Shown here: positions 33,338 through 42,959 of the stretch, piece after piece | How the letters are laid out: every line of letters begins with the position of its first letter | How positions within the stretch are numbered: the stretch's first letter is position 1 | Source of the DNA: Oscillospiraceae bacterium | GTDB taxonomy: Bacteria > Bacillota > Clostridia > Oscillospirales > Acutalibacteraceae | DNA length: 64,000 nt | Direction: 5' to 3' | Assembly (NCBI GenBank): GCA_015066595.1 | Contig: SVNZ01000004.1 | Span: 62,001 to 126,000, forward strand | Notes under the pieces: model-generated | Told to the model about the DNA's origin: nothing | The model's input: the letters and a program-made list of their open reading frames with translations, nothing else | The model's database searches: none | Translations under genes and position numbers: made by a program

Positions 33338-34300
33338 TTATATAACAGATGTCTGCACCTTGTCAATAAGAGCATACATATCAAAAAGCGTTGATACTCT
33401 GCACGCTTCATTACGGAATTTCGCAGCTCCCTTGAAACCTTTTAGGTAGTGCGGAATATGAGCACGTGCTTCTCGCATACCAATATACTCGCCCTTGTTT
33501 TTGCAGAGGTTTTCGATGTGTTTTTTCATAACCTCCATTTTTTCTTCAAAAGTAGGTTTTATAAAAACTTTGGAATCAAAATACGAGTTAATCTCACTGA
33601 ATACCCACGGATTGCCGAGTGCTCCTCTGCCGACCATAACAAGGTCACACAAGGTGTAGTCATACATTCTTTTTGCATCATCAGCAGTAAGTATATCACC
33701 GTTTCCTATAACAGGAATTGATACCGCCTCTTTGACACGCTTTATAATCTCGAGGTCGACCTTACCAGAGTAGTACTGCTGTCTTGTGCGTCCGTGAACT
33801 GTAACCGCCTTTGCTCCGTTTTCTTCACAAATACGAGCAATCTCAACTGCGTTGATATTTTCATCATCGAAGCCTTTGCGGATTTTCACAGTGACCGGTA
33901 TAGATATTGATTCTGACACTGCTTTGACTATTTCACCACACAGCACAGGGTCTCTCATAAGTGCCGAACCTGCACCGTTTGTGCTGATTTTAGGAGCAGG
34001 ACAGCCCATATTGATATCAATTATCTCGGGCTTGTACTGCAAAGCAAATTTTGCAGCATCTGCCATAGTTTGTGGTTCATTGCCGAAAATCTGCACTGCG
34101 CACGGATGTTCTTTTTTTGATAGCTCCATCAACTGTGCACTTTTTGAGCTGTTGTATGATATGCCTTTCGAGCTGACCATCTCAGAAACACAGTAGCACG
34201 CTCCAAAATCAACGCATAGTTCCCTGAAAGCTTTGTCAGCAACTCCTGCCATAGGAGCTAAAGCCGCATATCCTTCTATATTGACATTACCTATTTTCAT
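33338..34300 (-). CDS. tRNA-dihydrouridine synthase (DusB-like)
   Basis: 320 residues. FMN-binding TIM barrel with [16 protein letters not shown], catalytic Cys in [31 protein letters not shown] and [15 protein letters not shown]; a helical C-terminal domain follows. It reduces specific uridines in tRNA. It begins 2 bases after the upstream membrane-protein gene, so these two are probably one transcript with glyA and perhaps rarA. Confidence 0.93.
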   Translation of the reverse strand: MKIGNVNIEGYAALAPMAGVADKAFRELCVDFGACYCVSEMVSSKGISYNSSKSAQLMELSKKEHPCAVQIFGNEPQTMADAAKFALQYKPEIIDINMGCPAPKISTNGAGSALMRDPVLCGEIVKAVSESISIPVTVKIRKGFDDENINAVEIARICEENGAKAVTVHGRTRQQYYSGKVDLEIIKRVKEAVSIPVIGNGDILTADDAKRMYDYTLCDLVMVGRGALGNPWVFSEINSYFDSKVFIKPTFEEKMEVMKKHIENLCKNKGEYIGMREARAHIPHYLKGFKGAAKFRNEACRVSTLFDMYALIDKVQTSVI

Positions 34301-34302
34301 AA

Positions 34303-34833
34303 TTATCTTCTGCGACTGTTGTTACCACCGTTTGTCTGACGAGTACGCTGGCTAACAAGAACACCTGCAATAACCGCTATACCAAGAGCTACACACAACC
34401 ACGCTATAACACCACCGATAAGTGATGTGTCGCTGACTTCAACTTCGGGAATCTCAACTACTGTCGGAGATGTAACATCCTGCGACTCGATTTCAGGCAA
34501 CTCATCACCATATACTTCGTAGTAAGTAGGAGCCTGTGTTTCTTCGTCAAGATCCCCTATGTAGTCATAGCTATCATCGTAGTTGTCTTCAGGCTCATAA
34601 TCCGGATCATCATCTTCGACTATGTCCTGTGTTATATCTTGCTCAGGCTCTTGTACAGCCTGTGTTTCCTGTGGTGTATCGTCAAAGACAACCTCTGTCG
34701 GAGCAGAATCATCAGGTGCCGGTACAAATTCGCCCGGATCTCCTGTTGCAAAAACAGTGGTAGACACCATAAAAATCATGAGTACTGCAGTTAAGATAGA
34801 AACCAAAGTAGCTATCGCTTTAGTATTCCTCAT
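34303..34833 (-). CDS. Signal peptide, acidic ectodomain, C-terminal membrane anchor protein
   Basis: About 176 residues from the ATG at 34833 (AGGTGG 5-6 bases upstream); a GTG three codons earlier is possible. Signal peptide (TLVSILTAVLMIFMVSTTVFA), a ~100-residue Asp/Glu/Pro/Thr/Tyr-rich stretch (DDDPDYEPEDNYDDSYDY), one membrane helix (VIAWLCVALGIAVIAGVLV) and a short basic tail (QRTRQTNGGNNSRRR). I know no family. It shares this layout with the protein at 50252. It may be a surface spacer or anchor. Confidence 0.7.
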   Translation of the reverse strand: MRNTKAIATLVSILTAVLMIFMVSTTVFATGDPGEFVPAPDDSAPTEVVFDDTPQETQAVQEPEQDITQDIVEDDDPDYEPEDNYDDSYDYIGDLDEETQAPTYYEVYGDELPEIESQDVTSPTVVEIPEVEVSDTSLIGGVIAWLCVALGIAVIAGVLVSQRTRQTNGGNNSRRR

Positions 34834-34896
34834 ATTCGCCACCTAACATTCCATAGTTTTGTTACATAATTACCTATTGTACAGTATAACAAACAT

Positions 34897-35976
34897 TCAG
34901 GACTTTTGCAAGACTTGTGCCAAAGCATTTCCCAGCATTTCTCCGCTACGTACCGCTTCATCCAAAGTATTAGCATCTGTACCGACTTCTATGAGCAAAG
35001 ATCCGGTGTTTACATTCATATTGTATGTAAAGTCGCCAAAATTAAGCGGACGCGTAAAACCCTTATACATTGTCTCGCACGCACTCTGGAGCTTTAGTGC
35101 AAAGTTCAGGTTATCCTCCCAGAAAGGAAACTCAAGCAAAGAGTCATCGTGGCCTGTCATTATCATTATCTGAGCTGCCTTTTTTCCGTTATATGTAAAA
35201 GTAGGCTTGAGACGTGTCATATCGTCCTGAGTCATTGAATCTCGATGAATATCAAGCACTACTTTGATTTCCTTGTATTTTTTCAGATACTTCATTATTG
35301 TTGCGTAACTTCTGTCATACGCCCCGTCATAAGACGGATCATCATGCAAAACTGTTGCGTGCACTACTCCTATACCTTGTGCTTTTAGGCTGTTTGATAT
35401 AGCTTCTCCTACTGCTATGACGTTTTTTTCTTTGTCGGTTGTTCGAGGGTAAAAGCTTTCGTAATAAAAACCGTTGTCTCTATCCATATAGCTCTCACAT
35501 GTATGGGTATGCACAATGAGCACCTGTGCCTGATGAGTATCCTTTATCTCAAAAGGAAGTTCACTTTCAAGCATTTTATCAACATCTATGTCATAAGAAG
35601 TAGAGTTACTTATAGAAAAGTTTTTGTACTGTACCCCACCACCTGACAAATCCACCTCTGATATATGATAAGTTTTTTCGTCGGTTTTAGAAGTATTTCT
35701 TGCTACTGCTTTTGTTGTATTCTCATCAGTTTTTTTGCTACTGTTTTTAGGCTTATCAGATGATGGTTTTTCTGACTTTTCACTCTGAGTAAATTTTCCG
35801 TCAGGCATAACGGAAAAAGCCGCAAGCAAAGTTGCAGTGCCTGAAACATCAATGCACCGACCCACACTTTTGTAAACACAAAAAAATGCAAAAACGCAGA
35901 TCAAGCACGATAAAGTAACGCACGCCGCTGCTTTTAGCTTCTCTTTAAGTTTCAAGCGTACCACCCCACTATTCAT
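34897..35976 (-). CDS. spoIIP: Stage II sporulation protein P
   Basis: 359 residues. An N-terminal membrane anchor (AAACVTLSCLICVFAFFCVY) is followed by a Ser/Lys-rich linker and the SpoIIP amidase/endopeptidase domain with LIVHTHTCESY, VVLDIHRDSM and LLIEVGTDANTLDEA. It works with SpoIID and SpoIIM to degrade septal peptidoglycan during engulfment. The start is uncertain: a TTG at 35955 has a better ribosome site (GGGGTGG). The gene lies next to gpr, as in Bacillus. Confidence 0.92.
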   Translation of the reverse strand: MNSGVVRLKLKEKLKAAACVTLSCLICVFAFFCVYKSVGRCIDVSGTATLLAAFSVMPDGKFTQSEKSEKPSSDKPKNSSKKTDENTTKAVARNTSKTDEKTYHISEVDLSGGGVQYKNFSISNSTSYDIDVDKMLESELPFEIKDTHQAQVLIVHTHTCESYMDRDNGFYYESFYPRTTDKEKNVIAVGEAISNSLKAQGIGVVHATVLHDDPSYDGAYDRSYATIMKYLKKYKEIKVVLDIHRDSMTQDDMTRLKPTFTYNGKKAAQIMIMTGHDDSLLEFPFWEDNLNFALKLQSACETMYKGFTRPLNFGDFTYNMNVNTGSLLIEVGTDANTLDEAVRSGEMLGNALAQVLQKS

Positions 35977-36009
35977 AAAAGTCTATGCAAAAAAAGACTT
36001 TTCTATGCT

Positions 36010-36894
36010 TTACAGCAGGGCTATCAGGTCAGATATCTCAAAATCTTTTTGCAGTGCAAAGTTTATTGCAAGCGAAATAAGCTTTGCGGCTCTGTCAACA
36101 AGCAAATCGACTTCCTTCGGAGTGACAACCATCGACCTGCCTTTTGGAGAAACCTTCTCACGCAACTTAATGCTATCTCTCTCGTCATCAACACAGAGTA
36201 AGTCGGTTGCAAGAGTCACCGCATCAACTACCGTAGGCACACCTATAGCTATAACAGGCACTCCCATTGATTCCTCAGTTATCTGTGTTCTATGATTTTG
36301 TACACCTGCACCTGGAGAAATGCCTGTGTTTGAAATCTGCAACGTACAGCCAAGTCGCTCCAGTCTTCTTGATGCGAGCGCATCTATAACTATTAGTGCG
36401 GTTGGTCTTATTCTCTTTACAACACTGAGTATATGCTCACCTGTTTCTATTCCCGTCTGACCTGTCACACCGGTGTTTAGCACAGCAACCGGTCGAAGCT
36501 TGTCAAGTCCGGTGCTTTTTGCAATTTCGCCTGTGATGTGTCTTGTTGCAAGCACCCCACTAGCTGACTTCGGACCTAATGCATCAGGAGTGATATCAGT
36601 GTTACCAAGACCTACCACAAGCACAAGACCGTTCACAGGAAGAAGTGAACGTATCTCATCACCGATACTAACAAGACGCTTGTCAGTATCCCGAAAGTCA
36701 TTTGTCAGCGGTGGCAGTTCAATCGTAATATACGTGCCGATAGGCTTTTTCAGCATACGACTGGCTTTGAGCGTTTTGACAACCATTTTTTCTATTTCAA
36801 TCGCATCTTTTTTTGTTACTGAATAATCAACTCCCTGCAGATTTTCTCCTGCTAACTCTCTTGCTTCTAGTGCAAGGTCAGTTCTTCTTTCCAT
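36010..36894 (-). CDS. gpr: Germination protease (GPR)
   Basis: 294 residues from the ATG at 36894, giving the usual MERRTDLALEARE beginning; GGGGG precedes it. The family core is visible: LVLVVGLGNTDITPDALGP, RHITGEIA, and DALASRRLERLGCTLQISN followed by TGISPGAGV. GPR is made as a zymogen in the forespore and degrades small acid-soluble spore proteins at germination. Adjacent to spoIIP. Confidence 0.95.
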   Translation of the reverse strand: MERRTDLALEARELAGENLQGVDYSVTKKDAIEIEKMVVKTLKASRMLKKPIGTYITIELPPLTNDFRDTDKRLVSIGDEIRSLLPVNGLVLVVGLGNTDITPDALGPKSASGVLATRHITGEIAKSTGLDKLRPVAVLNTGVTGQTGIETGEHILSVVKRIRPTALIVIDALASRRLERLGCTLQISNTGISPGAGVQNHRTQITEESMGVPVIAIGVPTVVDAVTLATDLLCVDDERDSIKLREKVSPKGRSMVVTPKEVDLLVDRAAKLISLAINFALQKDFEISDLIALL

Positions 36895-36944
36895 ATTATC
36901 CCCCAAAGTCAATAAAGATTTTACTATTATCTGCAGTAATTCTA

Positions 36945-36973
36945 TTTACATTCACTAAATTTGCTGATATACT
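36945..36973 (+). promoter_or_regulatory. Promoter of the papain-like dockerin gene
   Basis: TTTACA (36945-36950), 17-base spacer, TATACT (36968-36973), about 45 bases upstream of the start. Confidence 0.7.
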
Positions 36974-37017
36974 ATATATGTATTGATTTGCGATTTTGTA
37001 ATCAGGAGATTATGGGT

Positions 37018-38676
37018 ATGAAATTTTTATCAAAGCTTTTCCCTGTTTTATTATCTATAGTACTAATTTTAGGGTTTGCAATTTCAACAAGTGCTGCGAA
37101 CATTGACAGCGCTTCGACCAGTGCTCAGACACAAGTCTCGCTACTTGCGGCTGATTTTGAAATCAGCGGTACAAAGCTTGAAAGCGACGTCGTTCTTCCT
37201 AAAATGTACAGTTCAAAGAACTTGGGATACACTACACCGGTACGTGACCAGATATACAACACTTGTTGGGCATATGGTTCATCGGCTACACTCGAGTCTG
37301 TTTTGCTGAAAAACGGACACAAAGTAGAGTCTTTTGCTCCTATGCATATGAATCACTGGGGCACTTTGCGTGAAGACGGTACCGGTTGGAACAGAGACTA
37401 CTTAAGCGGTGGATATTCTTACATATCACTCGGCTACTTTACATCGTGGCAGGGACCAAGACTCGAAAAAGACTATCCAGAAACCACTCCTTTCAACAAT
37501 TTTTCTGCGCTTAATGCCACATCACCAAAACAAGCAGCTGTAAATGGTGTTATTTATCTTGATACAGGTGATGCTCAAAGCGTGAAAACAGCTATCTACA
37601 AATACGGTGCTGTTGTCGGCAACTACCACGTTGATGAAGAAAACTTTGACTTCGACAACAATGCATACTACTGTAACACAAAAGGACTCGCTACTTCTCA
37701 ACTAAACGGTCACTGTATCTCTATCGTCGGTTGGAACGATGACTACTCAAAAAACAACTTCATCCCTGGTGCCCAGCCTAAAAACAACGGTGCGTGGCTG
37801 TGCAAAAACAGCTGGGGTAAAAACTGGGGTAACAACGGTTACTACTGGATATCCTACGAAGATGAGTATCTTTTTGATACAAGATTCGGACACAGCTACA
37901 CCTTCACTGACTACGAGCTTTATGACAGCACCAAAACTATTTATCAAAACGAAGTAGACGGTGCAACATACGAATTTGAATATATCTCGAATTTCGATAC
38001 TCTGACTTACATCAACGTTTTTGATACTGATACATCAGCTAATAAAATCGAGAGAGTAAACTTCGAATCAACATCAGAAGATGCATCATATATTATTTAT
38101 AATATTCCTGTTGATTCTTCCACAGGTACTCCTTCAAGAACCCGTAGTAAGTGGACACAAATCGGAAGTGGTACTATTGACCATCAGGGATACATCACTG
38201 TTGATACAACTGATTTCACCGTAACAAGCAACAAATTTGCTATCGGCATTTCTATCACTAAACAAAACGGTAGCAATAACTCTATCGGCGTAAGTGAGTG
38301 GTTGACCACAGGTAGCAAATACATATTCAAACCTCAATCTAAGCACGGTCAAAGCTATATACATTATGGTACTTCTACTCTAACAGATGTCATGGATTTT
38401 TACAGTGACTATTATAACGATGACATCGGCGGTACTTTTGTTATCAAAGCTATCGGCACACAGGACATTATCATAGGTGATACTGACCTCGACGGAAGAC
38501 TTTCGATTTTAGATGCGACAGCTATCCAGAGATATCTGGCACAGCTGGAAGATTTCAATTTAGAACAAAAGAAAAACGCAGACTACGATAATGATGGTTT
38601 GATTAGCATATTCGATGCTACACTGATTCAGGTCAAACTTGTCTCAACCGTTACTGATTTCGAAGATTTTGAATAA
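37018..38676 (+). CDS. Secreted papain-family (C1) protease with C-terminal dockerin
   Basis: About 552 residues from the ATG at 37018, placed 7-8 bases after AGGAGA; upstream ATGs are too close to or before that site. Signal peptide, then a C1A peptidase: TPVRDQIYNTCWAYGSSATLES with the oxyanion Gln and catalytic Cys, GHCISIVGWNDDY with His, and CKNSWGKNWG with Asn. A beta-rich domain follows (~330-470). The C-terminal dockerin has repeats DTDLDGRLSILDATAIQRYL and YDNDGLISIFDATLIQ. A protease attached to the scaffold could mature other components or digest dietary protein around starch. Confidence 0.9.
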   Translation: MKFLSKLFPVLLSIVLILGFAISTSAANIDSASTSAQTQVSLLAADFEISGTKLESDVVLPKMYSSKNLGYTTPVRDQIYNTCWAYGSSATLESVLLKNGHKVESFAPMHMNHWGTLREDGTGWNRDYLSGGYSYISLGYFTSWQGPRLEKDYPETTPFNNFSALNATSPKQAAVNGVIYLDTGDAQSVKTAIYKYGAVVGNYHVDEENFDFDNNAYYCNTKGLATSQLNGHCISIVGWNDDYSKNNFIPGAQPKNNGAWLCKNSWGKNWGNNGYYWISYEDEYLFDTRFGHSYTFTDYELYDSTKTIYQNEVDGATYEFEYISNFDTLTYINVFDTDTSANKIERVNFESTSEDASYIIYNIPVDSSTGTPSRTRSKWTQIGSGTIDHQGYITVDTTDFTVTSNKFAIGISITKQNGSNNSIGVSEWLTTGSKYIFKPQSKHGQSYIHYGTSTLTDVMDFYSDYYNDDIGGTFVIKAIGTQDIIIGDTDLDGRLSILDATAIQRYLAQLEDFNLEQKKNADYDNDGLISIFDATLIQVKLVSTVTDFEDFE

Positions 38677-38693
38677 ACAAAACATAAAAACTA

Positions 38694-38726
38694 AAGCCAC
38701 AACCTAAATTGGTTGTGGCTTTTTTC
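38694..38726. terminator. Terminator between convergent dockerin genes
   Basis: Perfect stem AAGCCACAACC/GGTTGTGGCTT followed by TTTTC on plus; an A-rich stretch precedes it for the minus gene. Confidence 0.9.
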
Positions 38727-38736
38727 TTAACATATT

Positions 38737-39882
38737 CTATTCTAGATCTGCTAGTATCCTTCTGATTTTCATTGTATCCATTATATTAAATACACTATTA
38801 CCGTCTACATCAGCAAGTGCCAGCTGGTACTGTGTCGGTACTTCCAGTTCTGCAAGTATCCTCTGGAAAAGCGTTGCATCCAAAACAGTAAGCTTTCCGT
38901 CAAAGTCAGCGTCGCCCATAATATTTGTATGCTCATCCTTTTCAGGGATAGTACTGTCTTCTTTTTCTGTGCTATATACAAGCTCTGCAAAATCAGTCAC
39001 AAACCAACCGCTGATGCCCATATAGCTTGTATATCCCCATGTGTATCCGCCGGCTTTTTTCGTCTTTGTGACGGTTACGCTTGCACCGCAAGGAATCGCA
39101 GAAACTATCGAATAGCTTGTCCCAGCTCCTTTTCGCATATTGACACCGTTATCCGAAGTGATACGATACACATCGCCCTGCTGTTCTTCTTCCTTTGGAG
39201 CATTGTAATCACCGATATAGATAAATCCCTGGAACACCCACTTGTCCCAACCGCCGGATGGATCATCAATGGGTGAAGTATCAACATAAAATTCCGATCC
39301 GCCCCAAGCGGAGTTTGAGTAGTATATCGTGTCTTTTGTTATCTTCTCGACAACAGCTACGTGGCCTGACACACCGTCTTTATAAACCCAACACGCAATA
39401 GCGCCGAGCTTAGGTTTCTGACCATATGCGTAGATACCGTTGTGCTTATTGTAGTCATACCAAAGATATGCGCTGTAAATACAAAGGTTCGGCTCAGCCC
39501 CCAGTATCTCATACGCTCTACCATAAGCATAGCATGTACAGTTAGGCATACCCCATCCGGTTTTATAAAAAATGTTTTTATTGCTGTAGTAATACTTGTT
39601 AGACTTTTTCGGTGCAGTGAGTCGAGGTGAATACTCGCTCGCACCAACAACAGCGATTTCCGGAGCAAAAGCAGAAACAGCTGGACCATCTATCTCAGCA
39701 GACAACGAAGGGGTCTCGACCTGCGCTCCTATAGTAGGAGCTTCAAGCTCTGCACCCACTTCAGCTTCAGATACAAGTGCTGCAGTAGTTGTGTCTTCAC
39801 TGACTACTGCCGCACATACAACTGTTGCTGCAAGCATACAAAAAGTAAGCACAAAAGCAACAATACCTTTTATAAAGCGCAC
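38737..39882 (-). CDS. Secreted CHAP-SH3 protein with C-terminal dockerin
   Basis: About 381 residues from a GTG at 39882, chosen because GGGAG lies about 8 bases upstream and a signal peptide (RFIKGIVAFVLTFCMLAATV) follows; an ATG at 39906 lacks a ribosome site. Order: signal peptide, Ala/Glu/Pro linker, CHAP domain (Cys in NCTCYAYGR, His in SGHVAVVEK), bacterial SH3 domain (NGVNMRKGAGTSYSIV), and a dockerin whose second repeat is degenerate (DTMKIRRILADLE). It probably cuts peptidoglycan while attached to a scaffold. Confidence 0.87.
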   Translation of the reverse strand: MRFIKGIVAFVLTFCMLAATVVCAAVVSEDTTTAALVSEAEVGAELEAPTIGAQVETPSLSAEIDGPAVSAFAPEIAVVGASEYSPRLTAPKKSNKYYYSNKNIFYKTGWGMPNCTCYAYGRAYEILGAEPNLCIYSAYLWYDYNKHNGIYAYGQKPKLGAIACWVYKDGVSGHVAVVEKITKDTIYYSNSAWGGSEFYVDTSPIDDPSGGWDKWVFQGFIYIGDYNAPKEEEQQGDVYRITSDNGVNMRKGAGTSYSIVSAIPCGASVTVTKTKKAGGYTWGYTSYMGISGWFVTDFAELVYSTEKEDSTIPEKDEHTNIMGDADFDGKLTVLDATLFQRILAELEVPTQYQLALADVDGNSVFNIMDTMKIRRILADLE

Positions 39883-39991
39883 GAGACCATCTCCCATTTT
39901 AATCATAATTCTAATAATGAAATTATACTATGTATATTTCTTTTTGGGAAGTATTATGACGAAACTGTGACAGTAATGAATGATTTGTAAG

Positions 39992-40024
39992 CAAAAAATC
40001 CCCACCGAAAGACTCGGTGGGGAT
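39992..40024 (-). terminator. Terminator of ppdK
   Basis: On the minus strand ATCCCCACCGA/TCGGTGGGGAT is followed by TTTTTTGC, 35 bases after the stop. Confidence 0.92.
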
Positions 40025-40058
40025 AATTATTATTAACTTATGTCAGTCACTAACAGAA

Positions 40059-42686
40059 TTAGTCGTTTGCGATAGCAGCCTGAGCAGCAGCAAGTCTAGC
40101 GATTGGAACTCTGAATGGTGAACATGATACATAGTCAAGACCGATGATGTGACAGAATTCTACTGATGTTGGGTCACCGCCGTGCTCACCGCAGATACCG
40201 CAGTGAATGTTTGGACGAGTTTCTTTACCCATCTTAACAGCCATCTTCATCAACTGACCAACACCTGTCTGGTCGAGCTTAGCAAATGGATCGTTCTCAT
40301 AGATCTTCTTATCATAGTAAGCCTCTAAGAACTTACCAGCGTCATCACGGCTGAAGCCGAATGTCATCTGTGTAAGGTCGTTAGTACCGAAGCAGAAGAA
40401 CTCAGCTTCCTTAGCAACAGCATCAGCTGTTAAGCAAGCACGTGGAATCTCCATCATTGTACCAACTTCGTACTTGAGCTCTACGCCAGCAGCAGCGATC
40501 TCAGCGTCAGCTGTCTCAACTACTACGTCCTTAACGTACTTAAGCTCTTTAACCTCACCTGTGAGTGGGATCATAATCTCTGGAACGAGGTTCCAGTCTG
40601 GGTGAGCCTTAGATACGTTGATAGCTGCACGGATAACAGCCTTTGTCTGCATCTTAGCGATTTCAGGATATGTTACTGCAAGACGGCAACCACGGTGGCC
40701 CATCATTGGGTTGAACTCGTGGAGTGAAGAAATGATAGCCTTGATGTCAGCAACAGTCTTGCCCTGAGCTTCTGCGAGAGCTGCGATGTCAGCTTCCTCT
40801 GTAGGAACGAACTCGTGAAGTGGTGGGTCAAGGAAACGGATACATACAGGATTGCCCTCGAGTGCTTCGTAAAGCTTCTCGAAGTCGCCCTGCTGATATG
40901 GCATAATCTTATCAAGAGCAGCTTCTCTACCCTCTACTGTATCAGCACAGATCATCTCTCTGAATGCTGCGATTCTGTCAGCTTCAAAGAACATATGCTC
41001 TGTACGGCAAAGACCGATACCCTCAGCGCCGAGCTCTCTAGCACGCTTAGCGTCTGCAGGTGTGTCAGCGTTTGTTCTAACCTTGAGTGTTCTGTACTTG
41101 TCAGCCCACTTCATAATTCTGTCGAACTCACCAGCGATTTCAGCATCTACTGTAGGGATGATACCCTCATAGATGTTACCTGTTGAACCATCGATTGAAA
41201 TGTAGTCGCCCTCGTGGAATTCAACGCCAGCGAGTACGAATACCTTGTTGTCTTCATCCATCTTGATCTCTGAGCAACCAGATACACAACATGTACCCAT
41301 ACCACGAGCAACAACAGCAGCGTGAGATGTCATACCGCCACGAACTGTGAGGATACCCTGAGCAGCCTTCATACCTTCGATATCTTCAGGTGAAGTCTCA
41401 AGTCTAACGAGAACTACTTTCTCACCGTTAGCGCCCCACTCTTTTGCGTCTTCGGCTGTGAATACAACCTTACCGCAAGCAGCACCAGGAGAAGCTGGAA
41501 GAGCTTTACCGATAGGAGCTGTCTCTTTGAGAGCCTTTGCGTCAAACTGTGGGTGTAAGAGTGTGTCGAGGTTTCTTGGGTCGATCATAGCTACAGCCTT
41601 CTTCTCATCGATCATACCCTCGTCAACGAGGTCACAAGCGATCTTTAAAGCTGCCTTAGCTGTTCTCTTACCGTTTCTTGTCTGGAGCATATAGAGCTTA
41701 CCGTGTTCAACTGTAAACTCCATATCCTGCATATCTCTATAGTGGTCTTCGAGCTTTAAGCATACAGCCTTGAACTGCTCAAAAGCCTCTGGGAATTTAT
41801 CAGCCATTTCAGCGATTGGCATTGGAGTTCTAACACCAGCAACAACGTCTTCGCCCTGTGCGTTTGTAAGGAACTCACCCATGAGCTTCTTCTCACCTGT
41901 AGCTGGGTCACGAGTAAATGCAACACCAGTACCGCAATCTTCACCCATGTTACCGAAAGCCATCATCTGTACGTTTACAGCAGTACCCCATGAATAAGGG
42001 ATATCGTTGTCACGACGATATACGTTAGCTCTTGGGTTATCCCATGAACGGAATACAGCCTCAACTGCGCCCATGAGCTGTTCTTTTGGATCTGTTGGGA
42101 AGTCTTTGCCGATCTTATTCTTGTACTCAGCCTTGAACTGCTCAGCAAGAGTCTTGAGATCGTCAGCTGTAAGGTCAACGTCCTGTGTAACGCCCTTAGC
42201 TTCCTTCATTTCGTCGATAAGCTGCTCAAAATACTTCTTACCAACTTCCATAACTACGTCAGAATACATCTGGATGAAACGACGGTAGCAGTCATAAGCC
42301 CAACGTGGGTTACCTGACATTGCAGCCATTGTCTCAACAACCTCTTCGTTAAGACCGAGGTTAAGAATAGTGTCCATCATACCAGGCATAGAAGCTCTGG
42401 CACCTGAACGAACTGATACGAGAAGTGGGTTCTCTTTATCGCCGAACTTTTTGCCAGTGATCTCTTCCATCTTTACGATGTTTTCCATGATCTCTGCCTT
42501 GATGTCATCGTTGATTTTTCTACCATCTTCGTAGTACTGTGTACAAGCCTCAGTAGAAACTGTGAAGCCCTGTGGTACTGGAAGACCGAGCTTTGTCATC
42601 TCAGCAAGGTTAGCACCTTTACCGCCAAGAAGCTCTCTCATTGTAGCGTCGCCCTCTTTGAAGAGGTAAACAAACTTGTGACTCAT
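40059..42686 (-). CDS. ppdK: Pyruvate, phosphate dikinase
   Basis: 875 residues, full length. N-terminal ATP-grasp domain, phosphohistidine motif GGMTSHAAVVARGMGTCCVSG, and the C-terminal PEP/pyruvate barrel with CFGTNDLTQMTFG and HCGICGEHGG. The enzyme interconverts PEP + AMP + PPi and pyruvate + ATP + Pi, and often works in glycolysis in anaerobes. It stands alone with its own promoter region and terminator. RBS AGGAGGT. Confidence 0.97.
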   Translation of the reverse strand: MSHKFVYLFKEGDATMRELLGGKGANLAEMTKLGLPVPQGFTVSTEACTQYYEDGRKINDDIKAEIMENIVKMEEITGKKFGDKENPLLVSVRSGARASMPGMMDTILNLGLNEEVVETMAAMSGNPRWAYDCYRRFIQMYSDVVMEVGKKYFEQLIDEMKEAKGVTQDVDLTADDLKTLAEQFKAEYKNKIGKDFPTDPKEQLMGAVEAVFRSWDNPRANVYRRDNDIPYSWGTAVNVQMMAFGNMGEDCGTGVAFTRDPATGEKKLMGEFLTNAQGEDVVAGVRTPMPIAEMADKFPEAFEQFKAVCLKLEDHYRDMQDMEFTVEHGKLYMLQTRNGKRTAKAALKIACDLVDEGMIDEKKAVAMIDPRNLDTLLHPQFDAKALKETAPIGKALPASPGAACGKVVFTAEDAKEWGANGEKVVLVRLETSPEDIEGMKAAQGILTVRGGMTSHAAVVARGMGTCCVSGCSEIKMDEDNKVFVLAGVEFHEGDYISIDGSTGNIYEGIIPTVDAEIAGEFDRIMKWADKYRTLKVRTNADTPADAKRARELGAEGIGLCRTEHMFFEADRIAAFREMICADTVEGREAALDKIMPYQQGDFEKLYEALEGNPVCIRFLDPPLHEFVPTEEADIAALAEAQGKTVADIKAIISSLHEFNPMMGHRGCRLAVTYPEIAKMQTKAVIRAAINVSKAHPDWNLVPEIMIPLTGEVKELKYVKDVVVETADAEIAAAGVELKYEVGTMMEIPRACLTADAVAKEAEFFCFGTNDLTQMTFGFSRDDAGKFLEAYYDKKIYENDPFAKLDQTGVGQLMKMAVKMGKETRPNIHCGICGEHGGDPTSVEFCHIIGLDYVSCSPFRVPIARLAAAQAAIAND

Positions 42687-42759
42687 CTTGAATCAACCTC
42701 CTAAAAATATTGTTAATAGGCCGCCATACTAAGTGCCAAATTCGACACCTTTTCTTATG

Positions 42760-42785
42760 ACCTAAACATGCCTAGGTGTATTATA
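42760..42785 (-). promoter_or_regulatory. ppdK -10 box with dyad over the transcription start
   Basis: Minus-strand TATAAT at 42780-42785. Immediately downstream, 42760-42777 reads ACCTAAACATGCCTAGGT, symmetric at 14 of 18 positions and covering the expected start. The -35 region is weak. Confidence 0.45.
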
Positions 42786-42881
42786 TCAAATGTATCGATA
42801 AAATTCTATAGATATTTCAAAAAAATCTTATAAAAGTTAGGGGATTTTTTTGGTGATATTGTGAAAAATGTTTAATTTACA

Positions 42882-42930
42882 TTTAATTTGCAAATTAAAC
42901 TTGAAATTTTACAAATATATGCGATAATAT
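42882..42930 (+). promoter_or_regulatory. glmU promoter with adjacent 18-bp palindrome
   Basis: TTGAAA (42901-42906), an 18-base spacer and TAATAT (42925-42930). Directly upstream is the perfect palindrome TTTAATTTGCAAATTAAA (42882-42899), a possible regulator site, though AT-rich DNA gives such dyads easily. Confidence 0.5.
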
Positions 42931-42959
42931 TAATATCTGTTATTATGCGAGGTGTCAGT

